DNA of 64,000 nt from CAVPHV01 sp963704825 (GCA_963704825.1 CAVPHV010000010.1:1-64000); one strand, 5' to 3'. Positions 19,591 to 28,539 are shown, counted from the first letter of the stretch. Numbers and translations are program-made. The notes: generated by a model not told the origin, from the sequence alone.

Positions 19591-20082
19591 ATGACCGACC
19601 CAGTAGAGGTGTACCGGGCACAGGCAGCACCGGCGGCGATCGAGGCGAGCCTTGCCTCGAAGACACCAAAGGCGGTGGTGGGAACTCTCAACGAGGACGG
19701 GACCATCCACCTTGCCTTCGTGATCTTCCTCTATGAGAACGGACGCTTCTACTTCGAGACGTCGTCGGTGACCAAGAAGGCCCGCAACGCGGCAGCTCGA
19801 CCGACCGCCTCGTTCGCCATCGAAGGCCCGGGCTTCATGGCGATGGCTGAAGGTACTGCCCGGGTGATCACAGGCGCCGAGGCTCAGGCGATCAATGCCC
19901 GGTTGCGCGCCAAATACCTCACCCCCGAAGCGAGAAGCTCTGTGGGTGAGGCCTGGGGAGAGCTCGATGACGTCGCCGTCGAGATCACGCCGGCCAAGTG
20001 GCGGTCATGGTCGGCGGAGAAGTTCGGCGACCTCACCGTCGAAGCGGCGGCCGGAGCCGACATCTGGCTCCCCGACGACTGA
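19591..20082 (+). CDS. FMN-binding split-barrel protein (pyridoxamine 5'-phosphate oxidase family)
   Basis: 163 residues from an ATG preceded by GAGGAGGGC; an in-frame TTG seven codons upstream is less likely. The pattern PKAVVGTLNEDGTIHLAFVIFLYENGRFYF followed by VTKKARNAAARPTASFAIEG is the usual split-barrel arrangement (beta strands, then a lysine/arginine FMN-phosphate contact region). Members bind FMN or F420 and reduce or oxidise varied substrates; which applies here is unclear. A 50-bp palindrome starts 8 bases after the stop. Confidence 0.75.
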   Translation: MTDPVEVYRAQAAPAAIEASLASKTPKAVVGTLNEDGTIHLAFVIFLYENGRFYFETSSVTKKARNAAARPTASFAIEGPGFMAMAEGTARVITGAEAQAINARLRAKYLTPEARSSVGEAWGELDDVAVEITPAKWRSWSAEKFGDLTVEAAAGADIWLPDD

Positions 20083-20090
20083 AGAAGCCC

Positions 20091-20140
20091 GTTCCGGCGT
20101 GGCTGAGGTACCGGAAATCGCGCCTGAGCCACGCAAGAAC
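20091..20140. repeat. 50-bp intergenic palindromic repeat, copy B
   Basis: Arms GTTCCGGCGTGGCT and AGCCACGCAAGAAC, middle GAGGTACCGGAAATCGCGCCTG. Lies between the FMN-protein stop and asnS, both on the plus strand; could serve as a terminator for the former. Confidence 0.8.
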
Positions 20141-20187
20141 GGGGAGGTCGTGGTCCGCGCCTATGGTGTCGGCGCACAAGGAGCGGT

Positions 20188-21582
20188 ATGGAACGGCAAC
20201 TCATCAAGCACGTGCTCGATCGTGAAGACTTCGGCGCCGAGGTGACCATTGCCGGCTGGGTGCGGACTCGGCGCGACTCGAAGGCCGGGTTCTCCTTCAT
20301 CGAGTTGTACGACGGCTCGTCCTTCAGCGGCATGCAAGTCGTCGCCGACGGCGACCTCCCCAACTACGAATCCGAGATCCTCAAGCTCAACATCGGCAGC
20401 TCCGCCCGCATCACCGGCGAGTTGGTTGAGTCTCCCGGCAAGGGCCAGCGGGTCGAGGTCAAGGCAGCCAACGTCGAGGTGTTCGGCTTCGCCGATCCTG
20501 AGAGCTACCCGCTCCAGAAGAAGCGAATGTCGTTCGAAGCCCTGCGCGACATCGCCCACCTGAGGCCCCGCACCAACACCATCGGCGCCGCCGCCCGGGT
20601 CCGCAACGAACTCACCTACGCAACGCACCGCTTCTTTCAGGAGCGCGACTTCCTCTACCTGCACACACCGCTGATCACCACCAGCGACGCCGAGGGCGCC
20701 GGGGCCATGTTCCGGGTGACGATGATCGATCCTGCCGCACCACCGCGCACCGCCGAAGGGGCGGTCGACTACACCGAGGACTTCTTCGGCAAACCGACGT
20801 TCCTCACTGTGAGCGGACAACTCAATGCCGAGGCCTATGCCCTCGCCGTCGATCGGGTCTACACGTTCGGGCCGACCTTCCGCGCCGAGAACTCGAACAC
20901 CCGCCGCCACCTCGCTGAGTTCTGGATGATCGAACCGGAGATGGCCTTCGCCGACCTCAACGACAACGCCGACCTGGCGGAGGATTACGTGCGCTACCTG
21001 GTTCGCTCCGTGCTCGACAACTGTGGCGACGACCTCGAGTTCTTCAACAAGTGGGTCGACGAATCGCTGATCGAGCGCCTCACCGGAGTTGCCGACAGCG
21101 ACTTCGAACGGATCACCTACACCGAGGCGATCGACGTGCTCGAGCGGACCGACGAGCCGTTTGAGTTCCCCGTTGCGTGGGGCGTCGACCTCCAGTCCGA
21201 ACATGAGCGTTACCTCACCGAGACGGCGTTCAAGCGGCCGGTGATCGTCACCGACTTCCCGTTCGACTTCAAGGCCTTCTACATGCGCCGCAACGACGAC
21301 GGCAAGACCGTCGGCGCCATGGATGTGCTCGTGCCTCAAGTCGGTGAGATCATCGGCGGCAGCCAACGCGAGGAACGCCTCGATGTGCTGGCCGAGAGCA
21401 TGGCGCTCAAGGGCATGGATGAGGATCACTACTGGTGGTATCTCGACCTGCGGCGTTTCGGCACGGCGCCCCACGCCGGCTTCGGCCTCGGGCTGGAACG
21501 GGTCGTGCAGTTCTGCACCGGCCTCCCGAACATCCGCGAGGTCATCCCCTTCCCTCGGTCGCCGCGCAACGCCGAGTTCTGA
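20188..21582 (+). CDS. asnS: asparaginyl-tRNA synthetase
   Basis: 464 residues, normal length. It has an N-terminal OB-fold anticodon-binding domain (TIAGWVRTRRDSKAGFSFIE) followed by a class II core. Motif 2 is FRAENSNTRRHLAEFWMIEP and motif 3 is GFGLGLERVVQF. The asparagine-type signature (AENSNTRRHL, and FNKWVD rather than AspRS insertions) separates it from AspRS. It charges tRNA-Asn in the cytoplasm. It is flanked on both sides by copies of the 50-bp palindrome. Confidence 0.95.
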   Translation: MERQLIKHVLDREDFGAEVTIAGWVRTRRDSKAGFSFIELYDGSSFSGMQVVADGDLPNYESEILKLNIGSSARITGELVESPGKGQRVEVKAANVEVFGFADPESYPLQKKRMSFEALRDIAHLRPRTNTIGAAARVRNELTYATHRFFQERDFLYLHTPLITTSDAEGAGAMFRVTMIDPAAPPRTAEGAVDYTEDFFGKPTFLTVSGQLNAEAYALAVDRVYTFGPTFRAENSNTRRHLAEFWMIEPEMAFADLNDNADLAEDYVRYLVRSVLDNCGDDLEFFNKWVDESLIERLTGVADSDFERITYTEAIDVLERTDEPFEFPVAWGVDLQSEHERYLTETAFKRPVIVTDFPFDFKAFYMRRNDDGKTVGAMDVLVPQVGEIIGGSQREERLDVLAESMALKGMDEDHYWWYLDLRRFGTAPHAGFGLGLERVVQFCTGLPNIREVIPFPRSPRNAEF

Positions 21583-21585
21583 TTC

Positions 21586-21635
21586 GTTCCGGCGTGGCTG
21601 GGGTACCACTTCTGGTATCTCAGCCACGCAAGAAC
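21586..21635. repeat. 50-bp intergenic palindromic repeat, copy C
   Basis: Starts 3 bases after the asnS stop. Arms GTTCCGGCGTGGCT / AGCCACGCAAGAAC; the middle GGGTACCACTTCTGGTATCT is itself palindromic, so the whole unit can fold into one long hairpin. Confidence 0.82.
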
Positions 21636-21674
21636 AGAAGTCGGTAGCCTCGGCATGACGGAAGGAGGCCGGCG

Positions 21675-22514
21675 TTGAGCAGCTTCGAGTTCATCTTCAT
21701 GGCGGACTGCCAACTCGGCGCCTACGCCACGTTCAGCGGCATGCGCGAAACCGACATCGCAGACTTTACGCAGCGGGACATGCGAGTTGAGATCGTCCCC
21801 AAGGTCGAAGGCTTCGAGTGGGATGCAGCCCGCTACTCAGAGGCAATCGCCGCCGCCAACGCCCTCCGGCCTGCCTTCGTGGTGATGGGCGGCGACATGA
21901 TCGACGACCCCAACTCGCAGGCTCAGCTCGAGGCACTGCTCGAGATCACGGCCGGGCTCGACCCCGATATCGCCATGCGGTGGGTGCCCGGCAACCACGA
22001 CATCGCCCCAGACACGGTGACGCCGACGCGAGACAGCATCGACGCCTACCGCGCCGTGTTTGGCCCCGACTACTACGGCTTCGACCACGGTGGCACGCGC
22101 TTCATCATCCTCAACACGGTCGTTATCGACCACCCGGAACAGGTCCCGGACGAGTGGGACGAGCAACTCGCGTTCGTCGAGTGGGAGGCGACGCGAGCGG
22201 CGGCGAACGACTCCCAGGTAGTCCTGCTCGGCCACCATCCCCTCTTCATCCACAAGCCGAACGAAGCGGACACGTACTGGAATCTCCCGCGGAAACGCCG
22301 CAAGGTCATCCTCGACCTCGCGCACCAAGCCGGGGTCAGAAACGCTTTCGCCGGCCACTGGCACCGCAACGCCATCGCCCGCGACGGTGACCTGGAGATG
22401 GTCACGTCGGGCCCGGTGGGCTATCCGCTCGGCACAGACCCATCGGGATTCCGTATTGTGCGAGTCGAACCCGACCGCATCACCCACGAATACCGACCGC
22501 TCGACGTCCGCTGA
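21675..22514 (+). CDS. calcineurin-like metallophosphoesterase
   Basis: 279 residues. TTG start, six bases after GGAGG, which fixes the choice. The metal-site motifs are in order: MADCQLGAY (D-x-Q in place of the usual D-x-H), GGDMIDDP, PGNHDIAP, LGHHPLF and GHWHRN. No signal peptide, so cytoplasmic. The substrate is not evident; relatives act on cAMP, phospholipids or nucleotide-lipids. It ends 9 bases before the receiver-flavoprotein gene and probably shares its transcript. Since that operon has a cyclic-nucleotide-binding kinase, a cyclic-nucleotide phosphodiesterase role is possible but unproven. Confidence 0.82.
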   Translation: MSSFEFIFMADCQLGAYATFSGMRETDIADFTQRDMRVEIVPKVEGFEWDAARYSEAIAAANALRPAFVVMGGDMIDDPNSQAQLEALLEITAGLDPDIAMRWVPGNHDIAPDTVTPTRDSIDAYRAVFGPDYYGFDHGGTRFIILNTVVIDHPEQVPDEWDEQLAFVEWEATRAAANDSQVVLLGHHPLFIHKPNEADTYWNLPRKRRKVILDLAHQAGVRNAFAGHWHRNAIARDGDLEMVTSGPVGYPLGTDPSGFRIVRVEPDRITHEYRPLDVR

Positions 22515-22523
22515 GGAGTGCCC

Positions 22524-24185
22524 GTGACCAAACCGGCCATCGTCGCCGTTGACGACGACCCCCAGGTGCTCGCCGCCATCGGCCGCGACCTCCGCGGCCA
22601 CTACGGCGAGCACTACCGCATCGTGCGCGCCGCATCCGGTCTCGAAGGACTCGAGGCCGTCGATGAGATCCTCGCTCGGGGCGACGTCGTGGCGCTGTTT
22701 CTGGTGGATCAGCGGATGCCCGAGATGGCGGGAACCGATTTCCTGCTCGAAGCTCGCAATCGATTCCCCGATGCCAAGCGCCTCCTGCTCACGGCCTATG
22801 CCGACACCGGCGCCGCGATTGCTGCCATCAATGAGGTCGGGCTCGACCACTACCTGATGAAGCCGTGGGATCCGCCCGAGGAGCACCTCTACCCCATCCT
22901 CGACGACCTGCTCGACGACTGGCGGGCCAACGTGCCCGCCCCCTTCGAAGGCATCCGGGTTGCCGGCACGACGTGGTCGCCGGCGACCCATGACGTCAAG
23001 GACTTCCTGGCACGCAACCAGATCCCCTACCGGTTCCTCGACATCGAACGTGATGCCGAGGCTGCCGCGATGGTCGAAGCCGCGGCAGGCGACACCGGCG
23101 CCATCCCCGTTGTCTTCTGCCCCGACGCCTCACCCATGGTGCGGCCCGATCGCAAGGCGCTCGCCGATGCGGTCGGCCTTCAGACCGAGGCGGAGAGTCC
23201 GTTCTACGACCTCGTCATCATCGGAGGGGGCCCCGCCGGTCTCGCCGGCGCCGTGTACGGAGCCTCCGAAGGGCTGCGTGTCGTGCTCATCGAGAAGGAG
23301 GCCCCCGGCGGACAAGCCGGCACCAGTTCGCGGATCGAGAACTACCTGGGGTTTCCCAGCGGGATCAGCGGCGGCGACCTCTCTCGCCGGGCGGTGGCGC
23401 AAGCAACCCGTCTCGGGGCCGAACTCATCACCGGCGTCGAGGTCGTCGGGGTCAGCGTCGAGGACACGATCAAGGTTGTGACCCTGTCGGACGGCACCGA
23501 TCTTCGTTGCCATGCGTTGCTGATCACCACCGGCATGACGGTGCGCAAGCTCGCCGTCCCCGGCTACGAGAAATATGAGGGGGCCGGTGTCTACTACGGA
23601 GCGGCTCCCAGCGAGGCCGCCACCTACGCCGGCGGCCACGTCTATGTCATCGGCGGCGCCAACTCGGCAGGCCAGGCTGCCATGATGTTCAGCAGGCACG
23701 TCGAGCAGGTGACGATGATCGTCCGCAGTGACTCTCTCGGCGAAAAGATGTCGCAGTACCTCGTCGATCAGATCGGTTCGACTCCCAACATCGAAGTCCT
23801 CACCAGTTCCCAAGTGACCGAGGTGGGCGGATCCCACCTCGTCGAATGGATCGGCTTGCGCAACTTGGCGACCGGCGAAGAAGCCCAACGCCCGGCGCAG
23901 GCCATCTTCATCTTTGTCGGCGCCGTGCCCCACTCCGCTTGTGTCACGGACCTGGTTGCCGTCGACGACCATGGGTTCATCCTCACCGGCGACGACATCT
24001 TCATCGACGGCAAGCGACCCCAGACCTGGACGGCGGAGCGCAGCCCCCACTTGATGGAGACCAGCATCCCAGGCATCTTTGCGGCAGGCGACGTACGCGC
24101 CGGGGTCGTGCGCAGGGTGGCATCTGCCGTCGGTCAGGGCTCGATCGCCATCTCGATGGTGCACAAGTACCTCGAAGGCGTGTGA
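22524..24185 (+). CDS. receiver domain fused to thioredoxin-reductase-like flavoprotein
   Basis: 553 residues; the GTG at 22524 lies 5 bases after GAGGAG (a GTG two codons upstream overlaps that site). Residues 1-125 form a response-regulator receiver: acid pocket DDD (10-12), phosphoacceptor D62 in LVDQRMPEM, T in LLTAYAD and K in LMKPWD. Residues ~145-215 resemble a glutaredoxin fold (THDVKDFLARNQIPYRFLDI) without a CxxC. From ~228 there is an FAD/NAD(P)H oxidoreductase: VIIGGGPAGLAGA, GGQAGTSSRIENYLGFP, VIGGANSAGQAA and GIFAAGDVR. Where thioredoxin reductase has its redox CxxC, this protein reads GAAPSEAAT. It is therefore probably not a classical disulfide reductase. The next gene, overlapping by 1 base, is a histidine kinase, its likely partner. 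Confidence 0.85.
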   Translation: MTKPAIVAVDDDPQVLAAIGRDLRGHYGEHYRIVRAASGLEGLEAVDEILARGDVVALFLVDQRMPEMAGTDFLLEARNRFPDAKRLLLTAYADTGAAIAAINEVGLDHYLMKPWDPPEEHLYPILDDLLDDWRANVPAPFEGIRVAGTTWSPATHDVKDFLARNQIPYRFLDIERDAEAAAMVEAAAGDTGAIPVVFCPDASPMVRPDRKALADAVGLQTEAESPFYDLVIIGGGPAGLAGAVYGASEGLRVVLIEKEAPGGQAGTSSRIENYLGFPSGISGGDLSRRAVAQATRLGAELITGVEVVGVSVEDTIKVVTLSDGTDLRCHALLITTGMTVRKLAVPGYEKYEGAGVYYGAAPSEAATYAGGHVYVIGGANSAGQAAMMFSRHVEQVTMIVRSDSLGEKMSQYLVDQIGSTPNIEVLTSSQVTEVGGSHLVEWIGLRNLATGEEAQRPAQAIFIFVGAVPHSACVTDLVAVDDHGFILTGDDIFIDGKRPQTWTAERSPHLMETSIPGIFAAGDVRAGVVRRVASAVGQGSIAISMVHKYLEGV

Positions 24186-25573
24186 TGCGCGAGGCCCTTT
24201 GCCAGGTCCCTTTGTTCGCCGATCTCTCCGACGAGGATCTCGATCATCTGGCCGCCGGAGTGTTCAGCGAGTCCTTCCCGGCCGGGACCGTCGTGTTCTC
24301 CGAAGGGGACGACGGTGACCGGGCCTGCGTGATCATCGACGGCGAGGTCGAGGTGATCAAGGTCACGGGCCCCCGCGAGGTGCTGCTGGCCGTCCGGGGA
24401 CCGGGGGATGTCATCGGCGAGATGGCGCTGCTGGATTCGGCACCACGAATGGCATCGATCCGAACCAAGTCGGAGGTCACCTTCCTGTCGATCCCCAAGG
24501 AGGTGCTCGACGAACTCCTGGCTACCTCGGCGACCGCGGCCCGGTCGCTCTTTGGGGTGCTGTTGGCTCGGTGGCGCGAGACCGAGGTCCGGCTGAGACA
24601 GTCAGAGCGCATGGCCCAGATCGGGACCTTGACCGCCGGGCTCGCTCATGAGATGAACAACCCGGCTGCCGCGGTCAAGCGCGGCGCCGGCCAGCTCGGA
24701 GGTGCCATCGAACGCCTCAGCCGGTCAACGGCTGCGCTGCAGGCGGCCGGCCTCGACGCTGCCGTCCATGACCGTGTGGCGGCAATGCTCGCCGGGGCCC
24801 GCGGGCTCCAGGGCCCGCTCAGTGCGCTGGAACGAAGCGACCGCGAAGCCGACATCGAGGCGGCTCTCAACGATCTCGGAGTTGCCGACGCCTGGCGATT
24901 GGCCCCCGATGTAGTTGCCGCCGGGGTCGACCCGGCGCAGCTCCGAGACGCCGTCGCCGGTCTCGACACGGGCGCACTGTCGTTGGTGATCGAGGCGCTC
25001 GGGGCAACCGCCGATGCAGCCTCGCTCGTCCGTGAGATCGAGGAGGGCGCGACCCGACTTTCCGACATCGTCGGAGCCCTGAAGTCGTACTCCCACCTGG
25101 ATCGGGCTCCCCTCCAGGAGGTCGACGTGCGCCGTGGCATCGATGACACCCTGCTCATCCTCCGCCGCAAGGTCGATGGAATCGACGTTCGTCGGGAGTA
25201 TCCGGCCGACCCGGTCGAGATTCAGGCGTATGCCGCGGAACTCAATCAGGTGTGGACCAACCTCATCGACAACGCCGCCGACGCCCTCATCGACTCCAAG
25301 ACTCCCGATCCCGTCATTGTCATCCGTGTCATCGAACAGGCCGATGGGGTGATTGTCGACGTCGAAGACAACGGACCAGGGATCCCTCCAGACGTGGCGG
25401 CTCAGGTGTTCGATGCGTTCTTCACCACCAAGCCGGTCGGCAGCGGTACCGGACTCGGCCTCGACATCAGCTACGGGATCGTCGTCCACCGCCACCGAGG
25501 AGAGATCTCCGTCGATTCGGTTCCCGGCCGCACCACATTCCGGGTCGTCTTACCGGCCGACCCCGACGCCTGA
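24185..25573 (+). CDS. cyclic-nucleotide-binding histidine kinase
   Basis: 462 residues; ATG overlaps the previous stop (TGATG). Residues ~5-125 are a cNMP-binding domain with the phosphate cassette GDVIGEMALLDSAPRMAS (glutamate and arginine contacts kept). A histidine kinase follows: H155 in GLAHEMNNPAAAV, N-box VWTNLIDNAADAL, G1 DNGPGIPPD, F-box FDAFFTTKP and G2 GTGLGLDIS. Between H-box and ATPase domain is an unusually long helical stretch (~160-300). No membrane segment is seen, so it is a cytoplasmic sensor, probably of cAMP or cGMP. It should phosphorylate D62 of the receiver-flavoprotein encoded just upstream. Confidence 0.88.
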   Translation: MREALCQVPLFADLSDEDLDHLAAGVFSESFPAGTVVFSEGDDGDRACVIIDGEVEVIKVTGPREVLLAVRGPGDVIGEMALLDSAPRMASIRTKSEVTFLSIPKEVLDELLATSATAARSLFGVLLARWRETEVRLRQSERMAQIGTLTAGLAHEMNNPAAAVKRGAGQLGGAIERLSRSTAALQAAGLDAAVHDRVAAMLAGARGLQGPLSALERSDREADIEAALNDLGVADAWRLAPDVVAAGVDPAQLRDAVAGLDTGALSLVIEALGATADAASLVREIEEGATRLSDIVGALKSYSHLDRAPLQEVDVRRGIDDTLLILRRKVDGIDVRREYPADPVEIQAYAAELNQVWTNLIDNAADALIDSKTPDPVIVIRVIEQADGVIVDVEDNGPGIPPDVAAQVFDAFFTTKPVGSGTGLGLDISYGIVVHRHRGEISVDSVPGRTTFRVVLPADPDA

Positions 25574-25582
25574 CCTCAAACT

Positions 25583-25632
25583 GTTCGTGCGTGGCTCGGG
25601 CGCGGTTTCTGGTACCGCAGCCACGCAAGAAC
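25583..25632. repeat. 50-bp intergenic palindromic repeat, copy D
   Basis: Begins 9 bases after the kinase stop. Arms GTTCGTGCGTGGCT / AGCCACGCAAGAAC around CGGGCGCGGTTTCTGGTACCGC, the inverse orientation of copy A's middle. Confidence 0.82.
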
Positions 25633-25654
25633 AGGAGACGTCCGGCGCAGACCT

Positions 25655-25704
25655 GTTCCTGCGTGGTTCAAGCGCGGTTTCTGGTACCGCAGCCACGCAA
25701 GAAC
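25655..25704. repeat. 50-bp intergenic palindromic repeat, copy E
   Basis: Sits 22 bases after copy D in direct orientation; the two share the run GCGCGGTTTCTGGTACCGCA. Together they fill the convergent gap between the kinase and cysQ, where they could terminate both transcripts. Confidence 0.82.
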
Positions 25705-25713
25705 AAGGAGCGG

Positions 25714-26505
25714 TCAGTCCCGGTAGTCCATCAGGAACTCGCGCAACGGAGCCTCGAGGCCGCCGGCGACGGCAACGAAGCCGGGAAGCAACGGGTTCTT
25801 CTGGTTGAACTCGATAGTTTCGCCGTCGGGACCGAAGACGGCGCCACCAGCGGCCACCACCAAGGCAGCGCCGGCGGCGACATCCCACTCGTTCTTGGGC
25901 ACCAGCGTCCAGGTGGCATCGGCGAGTCCGGCTGCCACGCAGCCGATCTTGTACGCAACCGAGCCCATGTTGCGGATCGAAATTGGGGTTGTGAGAAATG
26001 GCCCCCACTCACCCCGTTTCACCTCGCTGCGGCTGGCCAGCACCAGCGCACCACGCAGGTCGGTCGTCGGGGTGACCCCGGCCGGCTCGCCGTTGATCGT
26101 CACCCCGTCGTCGACCGAGCCGACGATGCGATGGCCGGCGACCGGATTGAGAATGCCTCCGGCGACCGGCCGCCCGTCGACCGCGAGGCCGATCGAAATG
26201 CACCACTCCGGGATCCCGGCGACAAACTCACGAGTCCCGTCGACCGGGTCAACGATCCACACCCGCTCGCACTCGAGCCGGGCGGCATCGTCTGCCGTTT
26301 CCTCGGAGAACCAGCCCTCGCCGTCGCGCGGCAGCGTTGCGAGCAAAGCCTCGTTGACGGCCAGGTCGGCCGCGGTGACGGGATCGTCACCGGACTTCAT
26401 CCGCGCTTCGATCGCGCCCGGCGTGAACGGCTCGAGCGCAACCGCAGCGACGTCCAGTGCCGCCTCGATCCGGGCGACGTCGTCTCCGGCGGTGATCCGG
26501 GCCAT
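25714..26505 (-). CDS. cysQ: 3'(2'),5'-bisphosphate nucleotidase / inositol monophosphatase family
   Basis: 263 residues. The metal-binding signatures of this phosphatase family are present: WFSEETADD, WIVDPVDGTREF (DPxDGT) and NEWDVAAGAAL (WDxAAG). Its ATG overlaps the stop of the ATP sulfurylase/APS kinase gene (TGATG). This supports hydrolysis of PAP, the by-product of PAPS use, rather than inositol phosphate; that assignment rests on context. Cytoplasmic, Mg-dependent in the family. Confidence 0.85.
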   Translation of the reverse strand: MARITAGDDVARIEAALDVAAVALEPFTPGAIEARMKSGDDPVTAADLAVNEALLATLPRDGEGWFSEETADDAARLECERVWIVDPVDGTREFVAGIPEWCISIGLAVDGRPVAGGILNPVAGHRIVGSVDDGVTINGEPAGVTPTTDLRGALVLASRSEVKRGEWGPFLTTPISIRNMGSVAYKIGCVAAGLADATWTLVPKNEWDVAAGAALVVAAGGAVFGPDGETIEFNQKNPLLPGFVAVAGGLEAPLREFLMDYRD

Positions 26506-28244
26506 CAGGTGCCGTTGCGCTTGGCGCCGATGTAGCCGAGGTGCTCGAGATGCAGCACCACCGTGTTGGCCGCCTCTTCCGGCGAGATATCGGTGGTGTC
26601 GATGGTCAGATCGGCATCCTCGGGAACCTCGTACGGATCTGAGATCCCGGTGAACTCCTTGATGATGCCGGCCCGCGCCTTGGCGTAGAGCCCCTTGCGG
26701 TCACGCTGCTCGCACACCTCAACCGGCGTCGAGATGTGGACCAGGATGTAGCCGCCGCCGGTGCTCTCGATGAGTTCACGATTCAGCTTGCGAACCGCGG
26801 CATACGGAGCAATCGGCGCACAGATGGCGATGCCACCGTTCTTGGTGATCTCGGAGGCCACGTAGCCGATGCGCTGGATGTTCAGGTCGCGGTGCTCCTT
26901 GGAGAACCCGAGCTCGGAGCTGAGGTTCTTGCGGACGACGTCACCGTCGAGCAGCGTCACCGGCCGGCCGCCCATCTCGAGCAGCTTCACCAGGAGGGCA
27001 TTGGCCACCGTTGACTTCCCAGAACCCGACAGACCAGTGAAGAAGATGGTGATGCCCTGCTTGGAGCGCGGCGGATGGGTGCGTCGCAGCTCGTTGGCAA
27101 CCTCCGGGTAGCTGAACCATTCGGGAATCTCACGGCCGGTCGCCAGACGTTCGCGCAGTTCGGTTCCGGAGATGCTGAGCGTCCGGGTGCCCTCGGCGAC
27201 TTCGTCGATCGGCATGTACGCGTCGCGATCCTCGACGTACACCATCATCTGGAACGGGACCATCTTCACTCCGAGTTCTTCCTCGAGTTCGATGACGAGT
27301 TCCTGGGCGTCGTACGGCCCGTAGAACGGGGTCCCGGTTGAGTCGCTGCCCGGGCCGGCGTGGTCACGCCCAACGATGAGGTGGGTACAGCCGTGATTCT
27401 TGCGAATGATGGCGTGCCATACCGCTTCGCGGGGCCCGCCCATCCGCATCGCGAGGTTGAGCAACGACAACTTGGCCGTGTTGCGGGGGTAACGATCGAG
27501 GATGGCCTGATACGCCCTGACCCTGGTGTAGTGATCGACATCGCCCGGCTTGGTGAGTCCAACCACAGGCTGAATCAGCAGGTTGGCCTCGGTCTCGGCC
27601 GCGGCGCGCATCGTCAGTTCAACGTGGGCACGGTGCATCGGGTTGCGAGTCTGGAAGGCCACGATCTTGCGCCACCCCTGGCGGGCGAACTCCGCTCGCA
27701 ACTCAGCAGGCGTGCGCCGCAGCAAGCGATAGTCATAGTGAAGCGGTGCCTGCAAACCCTCGAGGGTGCCGCCGACGTAGAAGGGATTGGTCCGATTGAG
27801 GAGGTGGTCGACCCCGGCATGCTCTTCGTTGACGGAGCCAAACACCATCTCGGCCTCGGCAACCCGGTCGGCTTCCCACACATCCTCAACGTGAAGCACC
27901 GCAAGCATCACGCCCTCGGGGTCCCGCAGGGCAAGAGTCGATCCGGCTTCGAGGTCCGCTGCCGTCTCGGCCGTCACGTCGAGCATGATCGGCATCGGCC
28001 ACAGGATGCCGTCGGCAAGACGCATGTCGCGACACACGCTCTCGTAGTCCGCCTTGGCGAGGAACCCACGCAACGGGGAGAACCCACCGTTGAGGAGCAG
28101 TTCGAGGTCACACATCTGGCGATCGGTGAGGTCCCACGAAGGCCAATCGCGTGAGGCGTCTCTCAACTCGGCGGCACGGTCGGGATCGACGATCAGATCG
28201 ACCAGTTCGCCGCCATGGGGCGGAATGAGGTTGTCGGACACCAT
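26505..28244 (-). CDS. sat: bifunctional sulfate adenylyltransferase / adenylylsulfate kinase
   Basis: 579 residues from the ATG at 28244, with AAGGAG just upstream; the frame is open further but that part lies inside the LacI gene. Residues ~1-395 are the homodimeric-type ATP sulfurylase: nucleotide motif NPMHRAHVEL (HxxH) and GRDHAGPGSD. Residues ~400-579 are APS kinase with the P-loop GLSGSGKST, LLDGDVVRKN and the lid region CAPIAPYAAVR. The fusion order Sat-then-kinase is that of Aquifex and fungi, the reverse of animal PAPSS. It turns sulfate and 2 ATP into PAPS, for sulfation or assimilation. The linked cysQ would clear PAP. Confidence 0.93.
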   Translation of the reverse strand: MVSDNLIPPHGGELVDLIVDPDRAAELRDASRDWPSWDLTDRQMCDLELLLNGGFSPLRGFLAKADYESVCRDMRLADGILWPMPIMLDVTAETAADLEAGSTLALRDPEGVMLAVLHVEDVWEADRVAEAEMVFGSVNEEHAGVDHLLNRTNPFYVGGTLEGLQAPLHYDYRLLRRTPAELRAEFARQGWRKIVAFQTRNPMHRAHVELTMRAAAETEANLLIQPVVGLTKPGDVDHYTRVRAYQAILDRYPRNTAKLSLLNLAMRMGGPREAVWHAIIRKNHGCTHLIVGRDHAGPGSDSTGTPFYGPYDAQELVIELEEELGVKMVPFQMMVYVEDRDAYMPIDEVAEGTRTLSISGTELRERLATGREIPEWFSYPEVANELRRTHPPRSKQGITIFFTGLSGSGKSTVANALLVKLLEMGGRPVTLLDGDVVRKNLSSELGFSKEHRDLNIQRIGYVASEITKNGGIAICAPIAPYAAVRKLNRELIESTGGGYILVHISTPVEVCEQRDRKGLYAKARAGIIKEFTGISDPYEVPEDADLTIDTTDISPEEAANTVVLHLEHLGYIGAKRNGT

Positions 28245-28539
28245 GAACTCCTTGTTGCGGTTTCGAGGGAGACAAAAGTCAGCCCCTCCACGTCGTCCGT
28301 GGGGGGCCGAACCACGAGGAGTGTAGGTTCGGCGGCGGAAGTTGGCTAGTCGTCTGTCGAACAACGTTGGTTCACACTCGCGGCCAAAACGCTGGTCTGG
28401 CGTTTCGCGGGCCGGGCGAGCGTTCTCGCCGATTGTGCAACAGCCTCCTAGTCCGCCGGTTGCACAACGTCGGTTCGCACTCGAGGGATCTGTACAGTCG
28501 ATTGGTTGGCACGGCGAACGCTCACGCCAGTTGTTCGGT
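28245..28539. promoter_or_regulatory. leader/promoter region of sat
   Basis: The 295 bases between the LacI stop and sat hold an imperfect hairpin (CCCTCCACG / CGTGGGGGG, 28284-28306) near the sat start. There is also a 19-base near-identical direct repeat, CAACGT(T/C)GGTTC(A/G)CACTCG, at 28362-28380 and 28465-28483. The role is unknown; no recognised riboswitch is seen. Confidence 0.35.
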
